This document shows positions 16,779 to 25,300 of a stretch of DNA of 64,000 nucleotides, in pieces. The number at the start of each line of letters is the position of its first letter. Positions within the stretch are counted from its first letter, which is position 1. The DNA lies in contig CP075368.1 of assembly GCA_019454185.1 (NCBI GenBank), positions 2,459,649 through 2,523,648 on the forward strand. The letters run 5' to 3'. Made by a program: the position numbers and the translations under genes. A model generated the notes under the pieces. That model searched no databases. It had not been told where the DNA came from and saw only the letters and a list, made by a program, of their open reading frames with translations. The stretch comes from Phycisphaeraceae bacterium (GTDB taxonomy: Bacteria > Planctomycetota > Phycisphaerae > Phycisphaerales > UBA1924).

Positions 16779-18446
16779 GTGCAGGACGCACCCTCACCCA
16801 TGCCTCCACCCGACGAGCCCGGCCCCCCCCCACCCACCGCTCCCGACCGGAGCAGAACCGGCGACAGCGCCATGGGGCGGGCGGTTCGTGTCTTCTCGTC
16901 GCTGACGCTGGTCTCACGCATCGCGGGGCTCGGGCGCGACATTGCCACGGCTCGCGTCTTCGGCGACACCGCCATCGGCTCGGCGTTCATGGCGGCGTTC
17001 GCGATCCCGAACTTCTTCAGGCGGCTGCTCGGTGAGGGCGCGCTCACGGCGGCGTTCATTCCGCTCTACACGCAACTGGACCGTGACGATCCGGACGCGG
17101 CCCGGCGGTTCGGCGCGCTGGTCGTTCGCAGACTCGCGATCCTGACGGGGATCATCACTGTTCTGGTGGAGCTGGCGTTGCTTGCCGTGCTCTTTCTGGA
17201 CGGGCGCGACGCGGAGCGGGCGTTCTCGGTGAAGTTGATCATGGTCATGTTCCCGTTCATGCCCATGGTGTGTATCGCGGCGATCCTGGGGGGGATGCTG
17301 CAGACGCACGGGCGGTTCGGCCCTTCGGCGGGGATGCCGATCCTGCTGAATCTCATCACGATCGCGGCCGCACTTCCGTATGCGCTGATGGCGAACCCGG
17401 ACCGGGTCGGCGCGGCGTATGTGATCGGCATCGCCATCCTGGTTTCCGGCGTGGCGCAGGTCGCGTGGGGCGTGCGGGCGCTGGGTCCGCGGTTTGCGTT
17501 GAAGGCGTCGTCGGAGGGGGTGGCGGAGACGGTGCGGACGATGCTGCGCCGATTTGTCCCCGTGGTGATCGGGATGGGGACGCTGCAGATCAACTCGTTC
17601 TTTGACATGTTGATCGCGATGTGGCCGAACTGGGTCGGCCCGACGATTCTCGGGTTTGAGTACCCGCTCGATGAACGATCGAACGGGATCCTTGGATACT
17701 CGCAGCGTCTGTATCAGTTTCCGCTCGGTGTCTTCGGTGTTGCGGTCGCGACGGCGATTTTCCCGATGCTGGCTCGCGTGACGAACAGCACGGGCGAGTT
17801 CGCGACGACGCTCCGTCGGGGCCTGCGGCTCTCGCTTTTCATCGGCCTGCCGGCGAGCGCGGGGCTGATCCTTGTTCGTGACCCGCTGACGTTCGTGGTG
17901 TATTCCGGCGGCGGGAGGGGATTTTCTTCGGATGGGGTGGCGCGAGCCGCGGCGGTGCTCCTCGGGTATGCACCGGCGATCTGGGCGTTCTCGATCAATC
18001 AGGTGTGGACGCGGGCGTTCTATGCCGCGGGGCGAGTGCGGGCGCCGATGAACGTTGCGATGTGCATGGTGTTGGTGAACCTTGTGCTGAATCTGGTGCT
18101 GATCTGGCCGTTCCGTGAGGCCGGTCTTGCGTGGTCCACCAGCATCTGCGCGATCGTGCAGTGCGTGATTCTGGCGATGCTATCGAAGCGGCTGACGGGC
18201 GTGAACCCGATGGATCGCTCGACCACCATGGCGTTCGGGCGGATCTTGGCGATGACGCTCGGGATGATGGGGGCGGTGTGGGGCTTGGGTGAGGTCTTGC
18301 CGCGAGGCGCGTCGTGGAGCGGGCAGTTCGTCGCGCTGATCGTGCTCACGGCTGCCGGCGGCGGGAGTTATCTCGCGCTCTCGCTGGCGATGCGGGCCCC
18401 GGAACTTTGGTGGCTGCTGCATCGGGAGCGGACATCGGCGTCGTGA
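16779..18446 (+). CDS. murJ: Lipid II flippase MurJ (MviN family)
   Basis: MurJ flips undecaprenyl-linked peptidoglycan precursor across the inner membrane. The 555-aa protein has about fourteen hydrophobic segments and family phrases SRIAGLGRDIATARVFG, NFFRRLLGEGALTAAFIPLY, GVFGVAVATAIFPMLAR and FYAAGRVRAPM. A Pro-rich N-terminal tail of about 30 residues precedes the first helix. The GTG at 16779 appears leaderless; the ATG at 16800 is an alternative start. Because no dedicated Wzx flippase is seen in the locus, this member could also carry polysaccharide intermediates; that is inference only. FtsW and MurG elsewhere in the window support a working lipid-II cycle. Confidence 0.93.
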   Translation: MQDAPSPMPPPDEPGPPPPTAPDRSRTGDSAMGRAVRVFSSLTLVSRIAGLGRDIATARVFGDTAIGSAFMAAFAIPNFFRRLLGEGALTAAFIPLYTQLDRDDPDAARRFGALVVRRLAILTGIITVLVELALLAVLFLDGRDAERAFSVKLIMVMFPFMPMVCIAAILGGMLQTHGRFGPSAGMPILLNLITIAAALPYALMANPDRVGAAYVIGIAILVSGVAQVAWGVRALGPRFALKASSEGVAETVRTMLRRFVPVVIGMGTLQINSFFDMLIAMWPNWVGPTILGFEYPLDERSNGILGYSQRLYQFPLGVFGVAVATAIFPMLARVTNSTGEFATTLRRGLRLSLFIGLPASAGLILVRDPLTFVVYSGGGRGFSSDGVARAAAVLLGYAPAIWAFSINQVWTRAFYAAGRVRAPMNVAMCMVLVNLVLNLVLIWPFREAGLAWSTSICAIVQCVILAMLSKRLTGVNPMDRSTTMAFGRILAMTLGMMGAVWGLGEVLPRGASWSGQFVALIVLTAAGGGSYLALSLAMRAPELWWLLHRERTSAS

Positions 18447-18518
18447 TCCGGCTAGCATCTGCCGAGTGCGTCGGTCGGTCGTTCCGGCGTGAACGGACTC
18501 AGAAGGAGTGACAGCTCG

Positions 18519-18659
18519 ATGAAGAAGGCGATGACTCGGATCTCTCTGCTCGCGGCGCTCGCGGCGGCGATTGCGATGACCGGTTGCAACACGGTGAAGG
18601 GCGTGGGGCGCGACATCGAGGCCGCGGGCGAGAAGACCCAGAAGGCGATCAACGACTGA
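18519..18659 (+). CDS. Entericidin-like small lipoprotein
   Basis: This short frame encodes 46 aa beginning MKKAMTRISLLAALAAAIAM with lipobox MTGC (Cys23). The mature part, NTVKGVGRDIEAAGEKTQKA, matches the pattern of entericidin A/B family peptides (CNTxxGxGxDIxxxGxxIxxA). Entericidins are small cell-envelope lipoproteins linked in enterobacteria to programmed lysis; the role in this lineage is unknown. AGAAGGAG lies about 9 nt before the ATG at 18519, a strong Shine-Dalgarno. The gene stands alone between murJ and the SDR gene. Confidence 0.88.
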   Translation: MKKAMTRISLLAALAAAIAMTGCNTVKGVGRDIEAAGEKTQKAIND

Positions 18660-18688
18660 CGCGCCGGGTTCGGCGGTGAGGTCCATCC

Positions 18689-19522
18689 ATGTCTCGTGTT
18701 GATCTTCGGGGCCGTGCGATCGCGATCACGGGAGCGAGCAGCGGGATCGGCGCGGCGACGGCTGTCGAGTGCGCGCGGGCCGGGATGCGCATCGCGATCA
18801 GCGCGCGAAGGACCGAGCGGCTCGAAGCGGTGGCGGAGAGGATCCGCGCGATCGGCGGGACGGCGGTTGCTCTCGCGTGTGATGTGTCGCGTGAGTCGGA
18901 CTGCTTCGCGTTCATCGAGCGTGCATCGGCGGAGATCGGCCCGCTTCATGGCGTTTTCGCGAACGCCGGGTACGGGGTCGAGACGCCCTCGCTCGCCATG
19001 ACCGACGGCGAGTGGGAGGCGATGCTGCGGACAAACTTCTGGGGGACGCTCTGGATCGTGAGGGCGGCGGTTGCCCGGATGCGTGAGGGGCCCGAGCCGC
19101 CGACGGGGGAGACTCGCGGACATGTGCTCGTCTGCTCGAGTTGCCTGTCGAAGATCGGGGCTCCGTACCACGCGGCGTACTCGGCGAGCAAGGCGTGCCA
19201 GGACCATCTCGCCCGCGCCTTGAGGCACGAGTTGGCGGGTGAGCGGATCGACGTCTCGAGCGTGCATCCGATCGGCACGAGCACGGAGTTCTTCGATGAG
19301 TTGGAGAGGAACTCGCCGCGTTCTCAGGGGCTTTCGAGCTCGAACACGTCGCTCCAGCCGCCGGAGCGTGTGGCTCGGGCGGTGGTGGCGTGCCTGAGGA
19401 AGCCGCGGGGCGAGGTGTGGACGAGCACGCCCACGCGGATCGCGCTGGGACTGGCGACGGCGTTTCCGGGACTCGCGGACTGGGGCGTGGCGCGGTACAT
19501 GCGCTCGCACATGCGGAAGTGA
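18689..19522 (+). CDS. Short-chain dehydrogenase/reductase
   Basis: This 277-aa classical SDR has TGASSGIG at residues 14-21 for NAD(P) binding, NAGYG, and a catalytic set in CSSCLSKIGAPYHAAYSASK, that is Ser, Tyr-X3-Lys. The C-terminal region has a moderately hydrophobic stretch (IALGLATAFPGLADWGVARY). The substrate cannot be assigned. The start ATG 18689 is preceded by GGTGAGG. It converges on ispF with only 3 bp between stop codons. Confidence 0.9.
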   Translation: MSRVDLRGRAIAITGASSGIGAATAVECARAGMRIAISARRTERLEAVAERIRAIGGTAVALACDVSRESDCFAFIERASAEIGPLHGVFANAGYGVETPSLAMTDGEWEAMLRTNFWGTLWIVRAAVARMREGPEPPTGETRGHVLVCSSCLSKIGAPYHAAYSASKACQDHLARALRHELAGERIDVSSVHPIGTSTEFFDELERNSPRSQGLSSSNTSLQPPERVARAVVACLRKPRGEVWTSTPTRIALGLATAFPGLADWGVARYMRSHMRK

Positions 19523-19525
19523 GCG

Positions 19526-20074
19526 TCAGTGCTGTGTGAGGAGCGCGGCGACGTGGACTTCGACGGCGCGGCCCTCTCCGACGGCGTCCACACGCTCGTG
19601 GGTCTTACCCTTGACGTTGACGCAATCGACAGCGATGCCGAGCAGTTCGGCGATGCGTGTGCGCATGGCTTCCTTGTAGGGCCCGATCTTGGGGCGTTCG
19701 AGCACGACTGTGGCGTCGAGGTTGGCGATGCTCCAGCCGGCAGAGGCGGCGCGACGGACGGCCTCACGCAGATAGACAGAGGAGTCCTCACCGGCGTGGC
19801 GGGGATCGGTATCGGGGAAGAGTTGCCCGATGTCGGGCATCGCCAGGGCTCCGAGGATGGCGTCGGTGATGGCGTGGAGGAGGGCGTCTCCGTCGGAATG
19901 GGCGACGGGGACCCGGTCGGACTCGATCTGGATGCCGCCGAGGATCAGCCGGTCCCTGGCCCCGGCCTTGCCGAGCGGTTCGAGACGGTGCAGGTCATAC
20001 CCATGACCGATCCGAACCCCAACATGGGGTCCGAACGTACGTGGGTTGGGAGGCGTGGCTTCAGGCACCTGCAT
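19526..20074 (-). CDS. ispF: 2-C-methyl-D-erythritol 2,4-cyclodiphosphate synthase
   Basis: IspF closes CDP-methylerythritol phosphate to the cyclodiphosphate in the MEP isoprenoid pathway. The 182-aa protein has the metal site VRIGHGYDLHRL, HSDGDALLHAITDAILGA, the conserved DIGQLFPDTD, and the C-terminal KGKTHERVDAVGEG. About 20 extra residues precede the usual start; a GTG or ATG nearer VRIGHGYD is absent, so the ATG at 20074 is taken. IspE of the same pathway is at 55156. The next minus-strand gene upstream is not linked. Confidence 0.97.
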   Translation of the reverse strand: MQVPEATPPNPRTFGPHVGVRIGHGYDLHRLEPLGKAGARDRLILGGIQIESDRVPVAHSDGDALLHAITDAILGALAMPDIGQLFPDTDPRHAGEDSSVYLREAVRRAASAGWSIANLDATVVLERPKIGPYKEAMRTRIAELLGIAVDCVNVKGKTHERVDAVGEGRAVEVHVAALLTQH

Positions 20075-20156
20075 GAGTCTACCGATAACCGATGGGCGGC
20101 CCTACCCTCCATGCCGGCTGTGCCGGACGATTCCTGAACGCGAGCGGAGAATCTCG

Positions 20157-20693
20157 ATGAGCCAGTGTCGGATGGTCTGCAGCATTGTTGGCGCCCTGGG
20201 AATCATGGTCGGTGGCATGGGCTGCGAGGGCATGCCGGGACACTTCCCGGGCGGCTCTATGGCCTCGATCGACAAGTATGTGTACCAGTCCACCACGGAC
20301 ATCCCCCAGACGATTACGCTCGTGGATACGCGTACCGGGCACGCGGTGTGGTCGAAGGACGTTCCGGTCGGCCAGCAGCTTGTCATGCGGTTTTACGCTG
20401 ACAAGAACGATGCCGACCCGGTCAACCCCGATCGGCTTGACTGGGCGATGATGCCGAGCGGGCAGCGAGGCGGCACGCTCAACAACCGTGTGTTTGTACC
20501 GGCTTCGCACAGCCGCCGGCTGGATGTGACGCTCCGCGCCCCGGGCGAGATGCCACCGATGGCAGAGGCCAGGCAGCCAGCACCCATCGAGTCTGCTCCT
20601 GCCCCGGCTCCGGCTCCGGCTGCGGCCCCAGAGCCGGCCCCCGCCCCGGCGGGATCGGACCCTGCGCCGATTGATCTGCCTGACAATCGCTGA
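20157..20693 (+). CDS. Secreted lipoprotein of unknown function, Ala-Pro-rich tail
   Basis: This 178-aa protein starts at the ATG at 20157 (GCGGAGA upstream). The N-terminal hydrophobic stretch VGALGIMVGGMGC ends in a lipobox-like GGMGC. The middle domain, about residues 38-135, contains SIDKYVYQSTTDIPQTITLV and DTRTGHAVWSKDVPVGQQLV, a small beta-rich domain that I recognise as unnamed. The C-terminal 45 residues are mostly Ala-Pro repeats, typical of a flexible envelope spacer. It is followed by a pseudopilin gene with its own start signal. No function is proposed. Confidence 0.82.
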   Translation: MSQCRMVCSIVGALGIMVGGMGCEGMPGHFPGGSMASIDKYVYQSTTDIPQTITLVDTRTGHAVWSKDVPVGQQLVMRFYADKNDADPVNPDRLDWAMMPSGQRGGTLNNRVFVPASHSRRLDVTLRAPGEMPPMAEARQPAPIESAPAPAPAPAAAPEPAPAPAGSDPAPIDLPDNR

Positions 20694-20722
20694 AAGCCGC
20701 GTCTGCCGGGCCTGGCCCGTGG

Positions 20723-20728
20723 TATGCT
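20723..20728 (+). promoter_or_regulatory. Putative leaderless extended -10 of the pseudopilin gene
   Basis: TATGCT, preceded by TGG to give an extended -10, ends 6 nt before the ATG at 20735. No Shine-Dalgarno is present. Confidence 0.5.
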
Positions 20729-20734
20729 GTTTGT

Positions 20735-21517
20735 ATGCATGAGCGTCGGAAGCTATCCGCCGCCGGGCGCGGTTTCAGTCTCATCGAGGTGCTGGTCGCC
20801 ATCTCGATTATTGCGCTTTTGATCTCGATCATGATCCCCGCGTTGAGCAAGGCCCGAGATGCCGGCCGGGCGGCGATGTGCCTCTCGAATCAGCGTCAGC
20901 TCGGGGTCGCGATGAACCTGTACGCGAACTCGAACAACGGATTCGTGCCTCGCGAGGGTGTTGACAACGTGACGCGCGAGCGTCCGCCGTGGGCTGTCGC
21001 GCTTCGTCCGTACATCGATTCGAACATCTCTCCCGACGAGGAGCCGAACGACCGCTTTGCGGGCGCGCCGTTTTTCCGGGACCCGAGCCGCAAGCCCGAT
21101 GCGCACGTCATCCACTATGTGACGAACGCGATTCCGTTCCGCAAGGTCGGAACGGAGCGTGTGCCGGATGCGACTGCGGCGATCAACTGGCGGAAGCGTC
21201 GCGGTCCGACGATGATCGATCGAGTGATCAACCCATCGGGCGTGGTGTATCTGACCGATTATTTCGACGATCCGAACGGGTATCACGCCGCGTCGATCTA
21301 CGTCGGTTCAGCGCCGACGGACATGCAGATCGCGCAGTGGTATGACCTGTGGCTTGCCGGGCACGTGAATGGAGGCCCGCTGGTCCGTCGCATGGAACCC
21401 CGCCGGCACGGCACGGGGTGCAACGCCCTGTTCTTCGACGGGCACGCCTCTACGGTGACGGCGACAGATGTGAAAGACCTCAAGCTCTGGGATGATGGGC
21501 TCACGCTGACGAAGTGA
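20735..21517 (+). CDS. Prepilin-type pseudopilin-like protein (H-X9-DG)
   Basis: This 260-aa protein has the type IV prepilin cleavage and methylation motif GRGFSLIEVLVAISIIALLI at residues 11-30. Cleavage is expected after Gly, and a hydrophobic helix follows. ALSKARDAGRAAMCLSNQRQ is typical of the planctomycete pseudopilin family. Near the C-terminus HGTGCNALFFDGH gives the H-X9-DG motif. It is probably processed by a prepilin peptidase and inserted in the inner membrane, perhaps with a type II secretion-like apparatus; neither component is in this window. It faces another member at 21525 tail to tail. Confidence 0.93.
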   Translation: MHERRKLSAAGRGFSLIEVLVAISIIALLISIMIPALSKARDAGRAAMCLSNQRQLGVAMNLYANSNNGFVPREGVDNVTRERPPWAVALRPYIDSNISPDEEPNDRFAGAPFFRDPSRKPDAHVIHYVTNAIPFRKVGTERVPDATAAINWRKRRGPTMIDRVINPSGVVYLTDYFDDPNGYHAASIYVGSAPTDMQIAQWYDLWLAGHVNGGPLVRRMEPRRHGTGCNALFFDGHASTVTATDVKDLKLWDDGLTLTK

Positions 21518-21524
21518 GCGCGGC

Positions 21525-22223
21525 TCACGGCAGCGGGCGTCGCCATGCCTGAGGCAGAGGCGTGCCCTTGGCCTTTGTTGTCTGGACCGAACCGTCGAGA
21601 TTGCTGTGGTTCATGGACCCGGTCGCGTGCACCGGCGCAAGCCGCTGCTGCACGTGCAACGGCTGCCTGAAGTCGATCATGCTGGCGGTGCGCGTGGGCG
21701 GGGGAGAGCCGGGCTCCGGCGGCGCGATGCCTGAGTCGAAGAGCAGCGGACCGGACCGTGCCGGATCGGCAAGATCGAGCCGAATGTGGGCCTGCTCGGT
21801 GTCGTAGTGATCCGGGTCGGCGGCGCGGAGCGGATCTGAGGCGTCTCTGGCGTGGCCTGTCGCGTTGATCGCGTAGGTGCGGGTCATCTCCTGGCCGAGA
21901 CGTGCGCGGCTCGAAGGACAGACGAGAATTGTCGGACCGCCGTACATCTCTGAGCCGGTGCCTGCGCGTCCAGAGCCCTCCAAGGCGACGAGTGCCCAGT
22001 TCGGGATCGAGGCGTAGGGCACGCCGATCGCTGGAGAGAGCCCTCGGTTCTCGTCGGCGTAGACGCGGCAGATGGCGGATGCCTGGCGGAGATTCGAGAG
22101 ACAGACCGCGGCACGACCGGCCTCACGCGCGGCACTGAGCGTGGGGACGAGGATGCCGATGAGGATCGCCAGGATCGCGACGACGACCAGGGTCTCGATG
22201 AGTGTGAAGCCACGCGCGGCCAT
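21525..22223 (-). CDS. Prepilin-type pseudopilin-like protein
   Basis: This 232-aa protein starts at the ATG at 22223, two codons after a TTG that could extend it. Residues 3-22, ARGFTLIETLVVVAILAILI, are the prepilin cleavage and methylation motif and helix. LSAAREAGRAAVCLSNLRQA follows, as in its neighbour at 20735. The C-terminal HATGSMNHSNLDG is close to, but one residue longer than, H-X9-DG. Export and inner-membrane insertion are expected; the assembly partner is unknown. It stands convergent to the gene at 20735. Confidence 0.92.
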   Translation of the reverse strand: MAARGFTLIETLVVVAILAILIGILVPTLSAAREAGRAAVCLSNLRQASAICRVYADENRGLSPAIGVPYASIPNWALVALEGSGRAGTGSEMYGGPTILVCPSSRARLGQEMTRTYAINATGHARDASDPLRAADPDHYDTEQAHIRLDLADPARSGPLLFDSGIAPPEPGSPPPTRTASMIDFRQPLHVQQRLAPVHATGSMNHSNLDGSVQTTKAKGTPLPQAWRRPLP

Positions 22224-22228
22224 GTCCA

Positions 22229-22234
22229 AGGGTA
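22229..22234 (-). promoter_or_regulatory. Putative leaderless -10 box of the pseudopilin gene at 22223
   Basis: TACCCT ends 5 nt before the ATG at 22223; no Shine-Dalgarno lies between. Confidence 0.4.
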
Positions 22235-22275
22235 CCGGCGAGAGGGGTCGAGGCGGCGTTGGATCGAGAAACGAA

Positions 22276-22303
22276 ACGGGGCGGACCTTGCGGCCCGCCC
22301 CGT
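22276..22303 (-). terminator. Terminator after the giant surface protein
   Basis: On the minus strand ACGGGGCGG, a 10-nt loop and CCGCCCCGT are followed by TTCGTTTC, a GC-rich stem with a T-rich tail 23 nt after the stop codon. Confidence 0.75.
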
Positions 22304-22326
22304 GGGTTGCGAACTGGTGGGAACTG

Positions 22327-25300
22327 TTACGAGATGCGTGAGAGCGGCGTGAGCAGGCCGAGGGGCGCGCCCGACTGGGTGTAGCCGCCGCCGAGGAAGA
22401 GGTCGTAGTGGGTGAGCTCGACGCCGAACTGGGTGGGTGCGGAGAGCTCGATCGAGAAGAAGTTGGCGTTGGTGGGACGGTTGAGGATCTCGGGGCGCTC
22501 GTGGAGATTGATGGACGCGAACCCGCCCGCGCTGAGCGGGACGATGAACTGTGAGATCTCGCCGGTCGTGAAGATCAGGCGGACGGTCACGTTCGTGGAC
22601 GCGCCCGCGGGGTTGAACATCGAGAGGGTCTCGAAGTAATTGACGCCCGCGGAGGCACGGTTGATGAACGCATCGCCGAAGAAGTAGCGTGTGCCGACCT
22701 CGGTGATCGCGGCGGTGGCGTTGGCCTCGCCTCGCTGGTATTCGGCGGCCATGACGACGACCGGCTGATTCGAGCGGTAGGTGAGCCCGATGGGCTGGTC
22801 GGCGACGAGGCCGAATGTCTCGCCGGAGAGGACCACCGTGCCGAAGGCCGGGAGGTCGATCGTGCGGTTGAGACTGGGGAGCGAGGCGTTGATGTAGCGG
22901 CCCGTGATGACGATGGTCGTGGGGAGGAAGCTGGGGTTGTAGAAGGCGATCTCGGAGGAGACACCCGCGCCCTGCGTGAGGGAGGGGATGGCTCCGGCGT
23001 TTGCGCCGCCACCCGGCTGACCGAGGATGGCGTACGCGCCGCCTCGCGCGATGTCGTAGTGGGTGAGCCCGGCGACGATGCCGACGAAGGCGGCCTGATT
23101 CGCGCTGTCCGCGGGTGCCGAGGTGAGTGTGACGCCGAAGATGCCCACGGGGAGGGCGTCTGTGGCACTGATGTTCCACCCGCCTCGGCGGTCGGCGGCG
23201 ATGGTGCGTGTGAGAACGACCGGGCCGCCGGCGGTGTGGGCTGTCAGGGTGACGACGACATCGAAGGGATTGGGGTTGTAGATGGTGAGGGCGTCGGCGA
23301 CGTTGCCGGGGTTTCGCTCGACCCTGGCGAAGGACCACGTGGCATTCGGGGCGTCGGTGAAGGAATCGCCGGTGCTCTGGTCGAAGTCGTAGTGCGCGAG
23401 GGTGGCGCCGAGCGGCCCGCTGGATTCGATGACGATCGAGTAGGGAACGCCTCTGCGGACGCCCGGGGCGGTGACCGCGCCGTTGCTGATGGTCACGCCG
23501 CCTCGGCGGCCGGCATCGATCGAGCCGGAGCGGACGACCGTCTCTGTGCCGTCGTTGTAGCGGAGCGTGACGGAGTAGGTGACGGCCTCGTTGCCGCCGT
23601 TTGAGATCGAGACGACCTCGCGGATCTTCGCGCTGGAGAAGCCCTCGGGGTAGTAGAGGTAGTAGGTTTCGGGCGCGGTGTCGATCTTGAGGGTGTAGGT
23701 CCCTGTGCCGACGCCGATGCCGTCCACGATGACCCAGAACTGCTGGCCTGCGGTGACCTGTGCACGGGGGATCGTGATGTTCGAGGCGACGCCGGGGAGA
23801 CCGCTGGCGTCGAAGGCGACGATAGATGATGGGTTCTCGTTCGCGGCGTTGAGCACCGTGAGCGAGAGGGAGAGGCGTGAGCCGGTGGGCGTGATGAGCT
23901 GGATGTAGATGTCGCCCTTGGCCGGTGCGATGAACGTGTAGAGGTCGCGCTCGTTGGCGACGGAGATCGATGACGTGATGGTGGCATCGCCCCGGCTGTC
24001 AAGCGTTGCGACGTTGGGATTCGAGAAATCGATGATGCTCGGATCGGGCGGGGGCGGCGCGACGCCGGGAGGTCCGTCGAGTGCGACGGCGTACTCGCCG
24101 GTCGAGACGGTGAAGAAATCGGTGGGCGTGATCGCGGAGACGAGGATGTAGTAGCGCTCGCCCGCGGCTCCTGCGGGTATGGCGAGCGATACGGCTTCCA
24201 TGCCGGTCGAGGCCGAGACGTCCAGGCCGGTGACGAGCACGCCTGCGGAATCGAAGATGCGGACGCGAGGCCCGATGCCGACGACGGATGAGCTGTACGG
24301 CGTGACCGTGACCTGCACGTTCCCTGAGGCGAGGGTAACGAATGTGAAGAGATCGGTGTCGTTGGCGGGTGAGATCCTCGGGTTTGAGGAATCGCCGAAG
24401 GAGAGGCCCCCGATGCCGCCGTCGCCGGTAGAGGCAACGAGCGTGATGAGCGTTGCGAGATCGAACTCGCCGATGTTGGGGTGATCGTCGATCGCGGGCG
24501 CGAGGAGATCGACGGTGTAGGTGCCGGTCGTGGCGTTCGGCCCTGCGCTGGGCGAGGCATCGACGAGGATGTAGTAGACCTGGCCGCGGACAACGTCGAA
24601 ATCGACGTCGGTGGGATTGAGATCCTGATTGGAGGCGACCTGCGTGAACGAGGAGTCGAAGATCCTGACTCTCTGGAGGAGCGTGCTGGAGAGCGGGACG
24701 GTGATGTTGACGGTTGACACCCCGCTTGCGGGCGCGGTGAAGACGAAGAGATCGGAGTCGCCCGCGAGCTCGATGGTGCCGGACTCAGAGCCGGCGCCGG
24801 TCGCGGCATCGGCGATGATGAGCGTGGCGAGACCGAACTCGCCGGCATCGGCGTGGTCGTCGGAGGGCGGGAACTGGATATCGACGCGGTAGGCGCCGAA
24901 GTCGAGCGCGGGGCTGGCGCCGCGTACGACGAGGAAGTATGTGTTGTAGGTGTTGCCGGACGCGCCGCTCGTGCGCGGGTTGTTCACGCCGATGGTGAGC
25001 TGGGCGGTTGTGCCCAAGCCGGGTGCGTTGTCGTTGAAGCCGATCCTTGCGAGGTAGGGGTTGCCGACCGGATCCTCGGCGATCTCGTAGACCTCGAGCA
25101 CGGGGTCGAGTGTGAAGTTGAGCGCGGTCACGCGGAAGGTGAAGTCCTGGCTCGTGAACGCCTCGAAGCGGAAGATATCGGTATCGCCGGGGACGTTGAT
25201 GGAGCCGTTGAGCGACCCGCCACCGAGGAAGTCCTGGAGCGGGAAGGGCGTAGCGTTGGCGAAGTCGGGGCGATCGGCGTGATCGTCGATGTACTGGATG

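Noticed and set aside
21884..23338. Minus-strand frame of 484 codons overlapping the giant surface protein
   Set aside because: Arg/His-rich out-of-frame shadow; the surface-protein frame carries the conserved modules.
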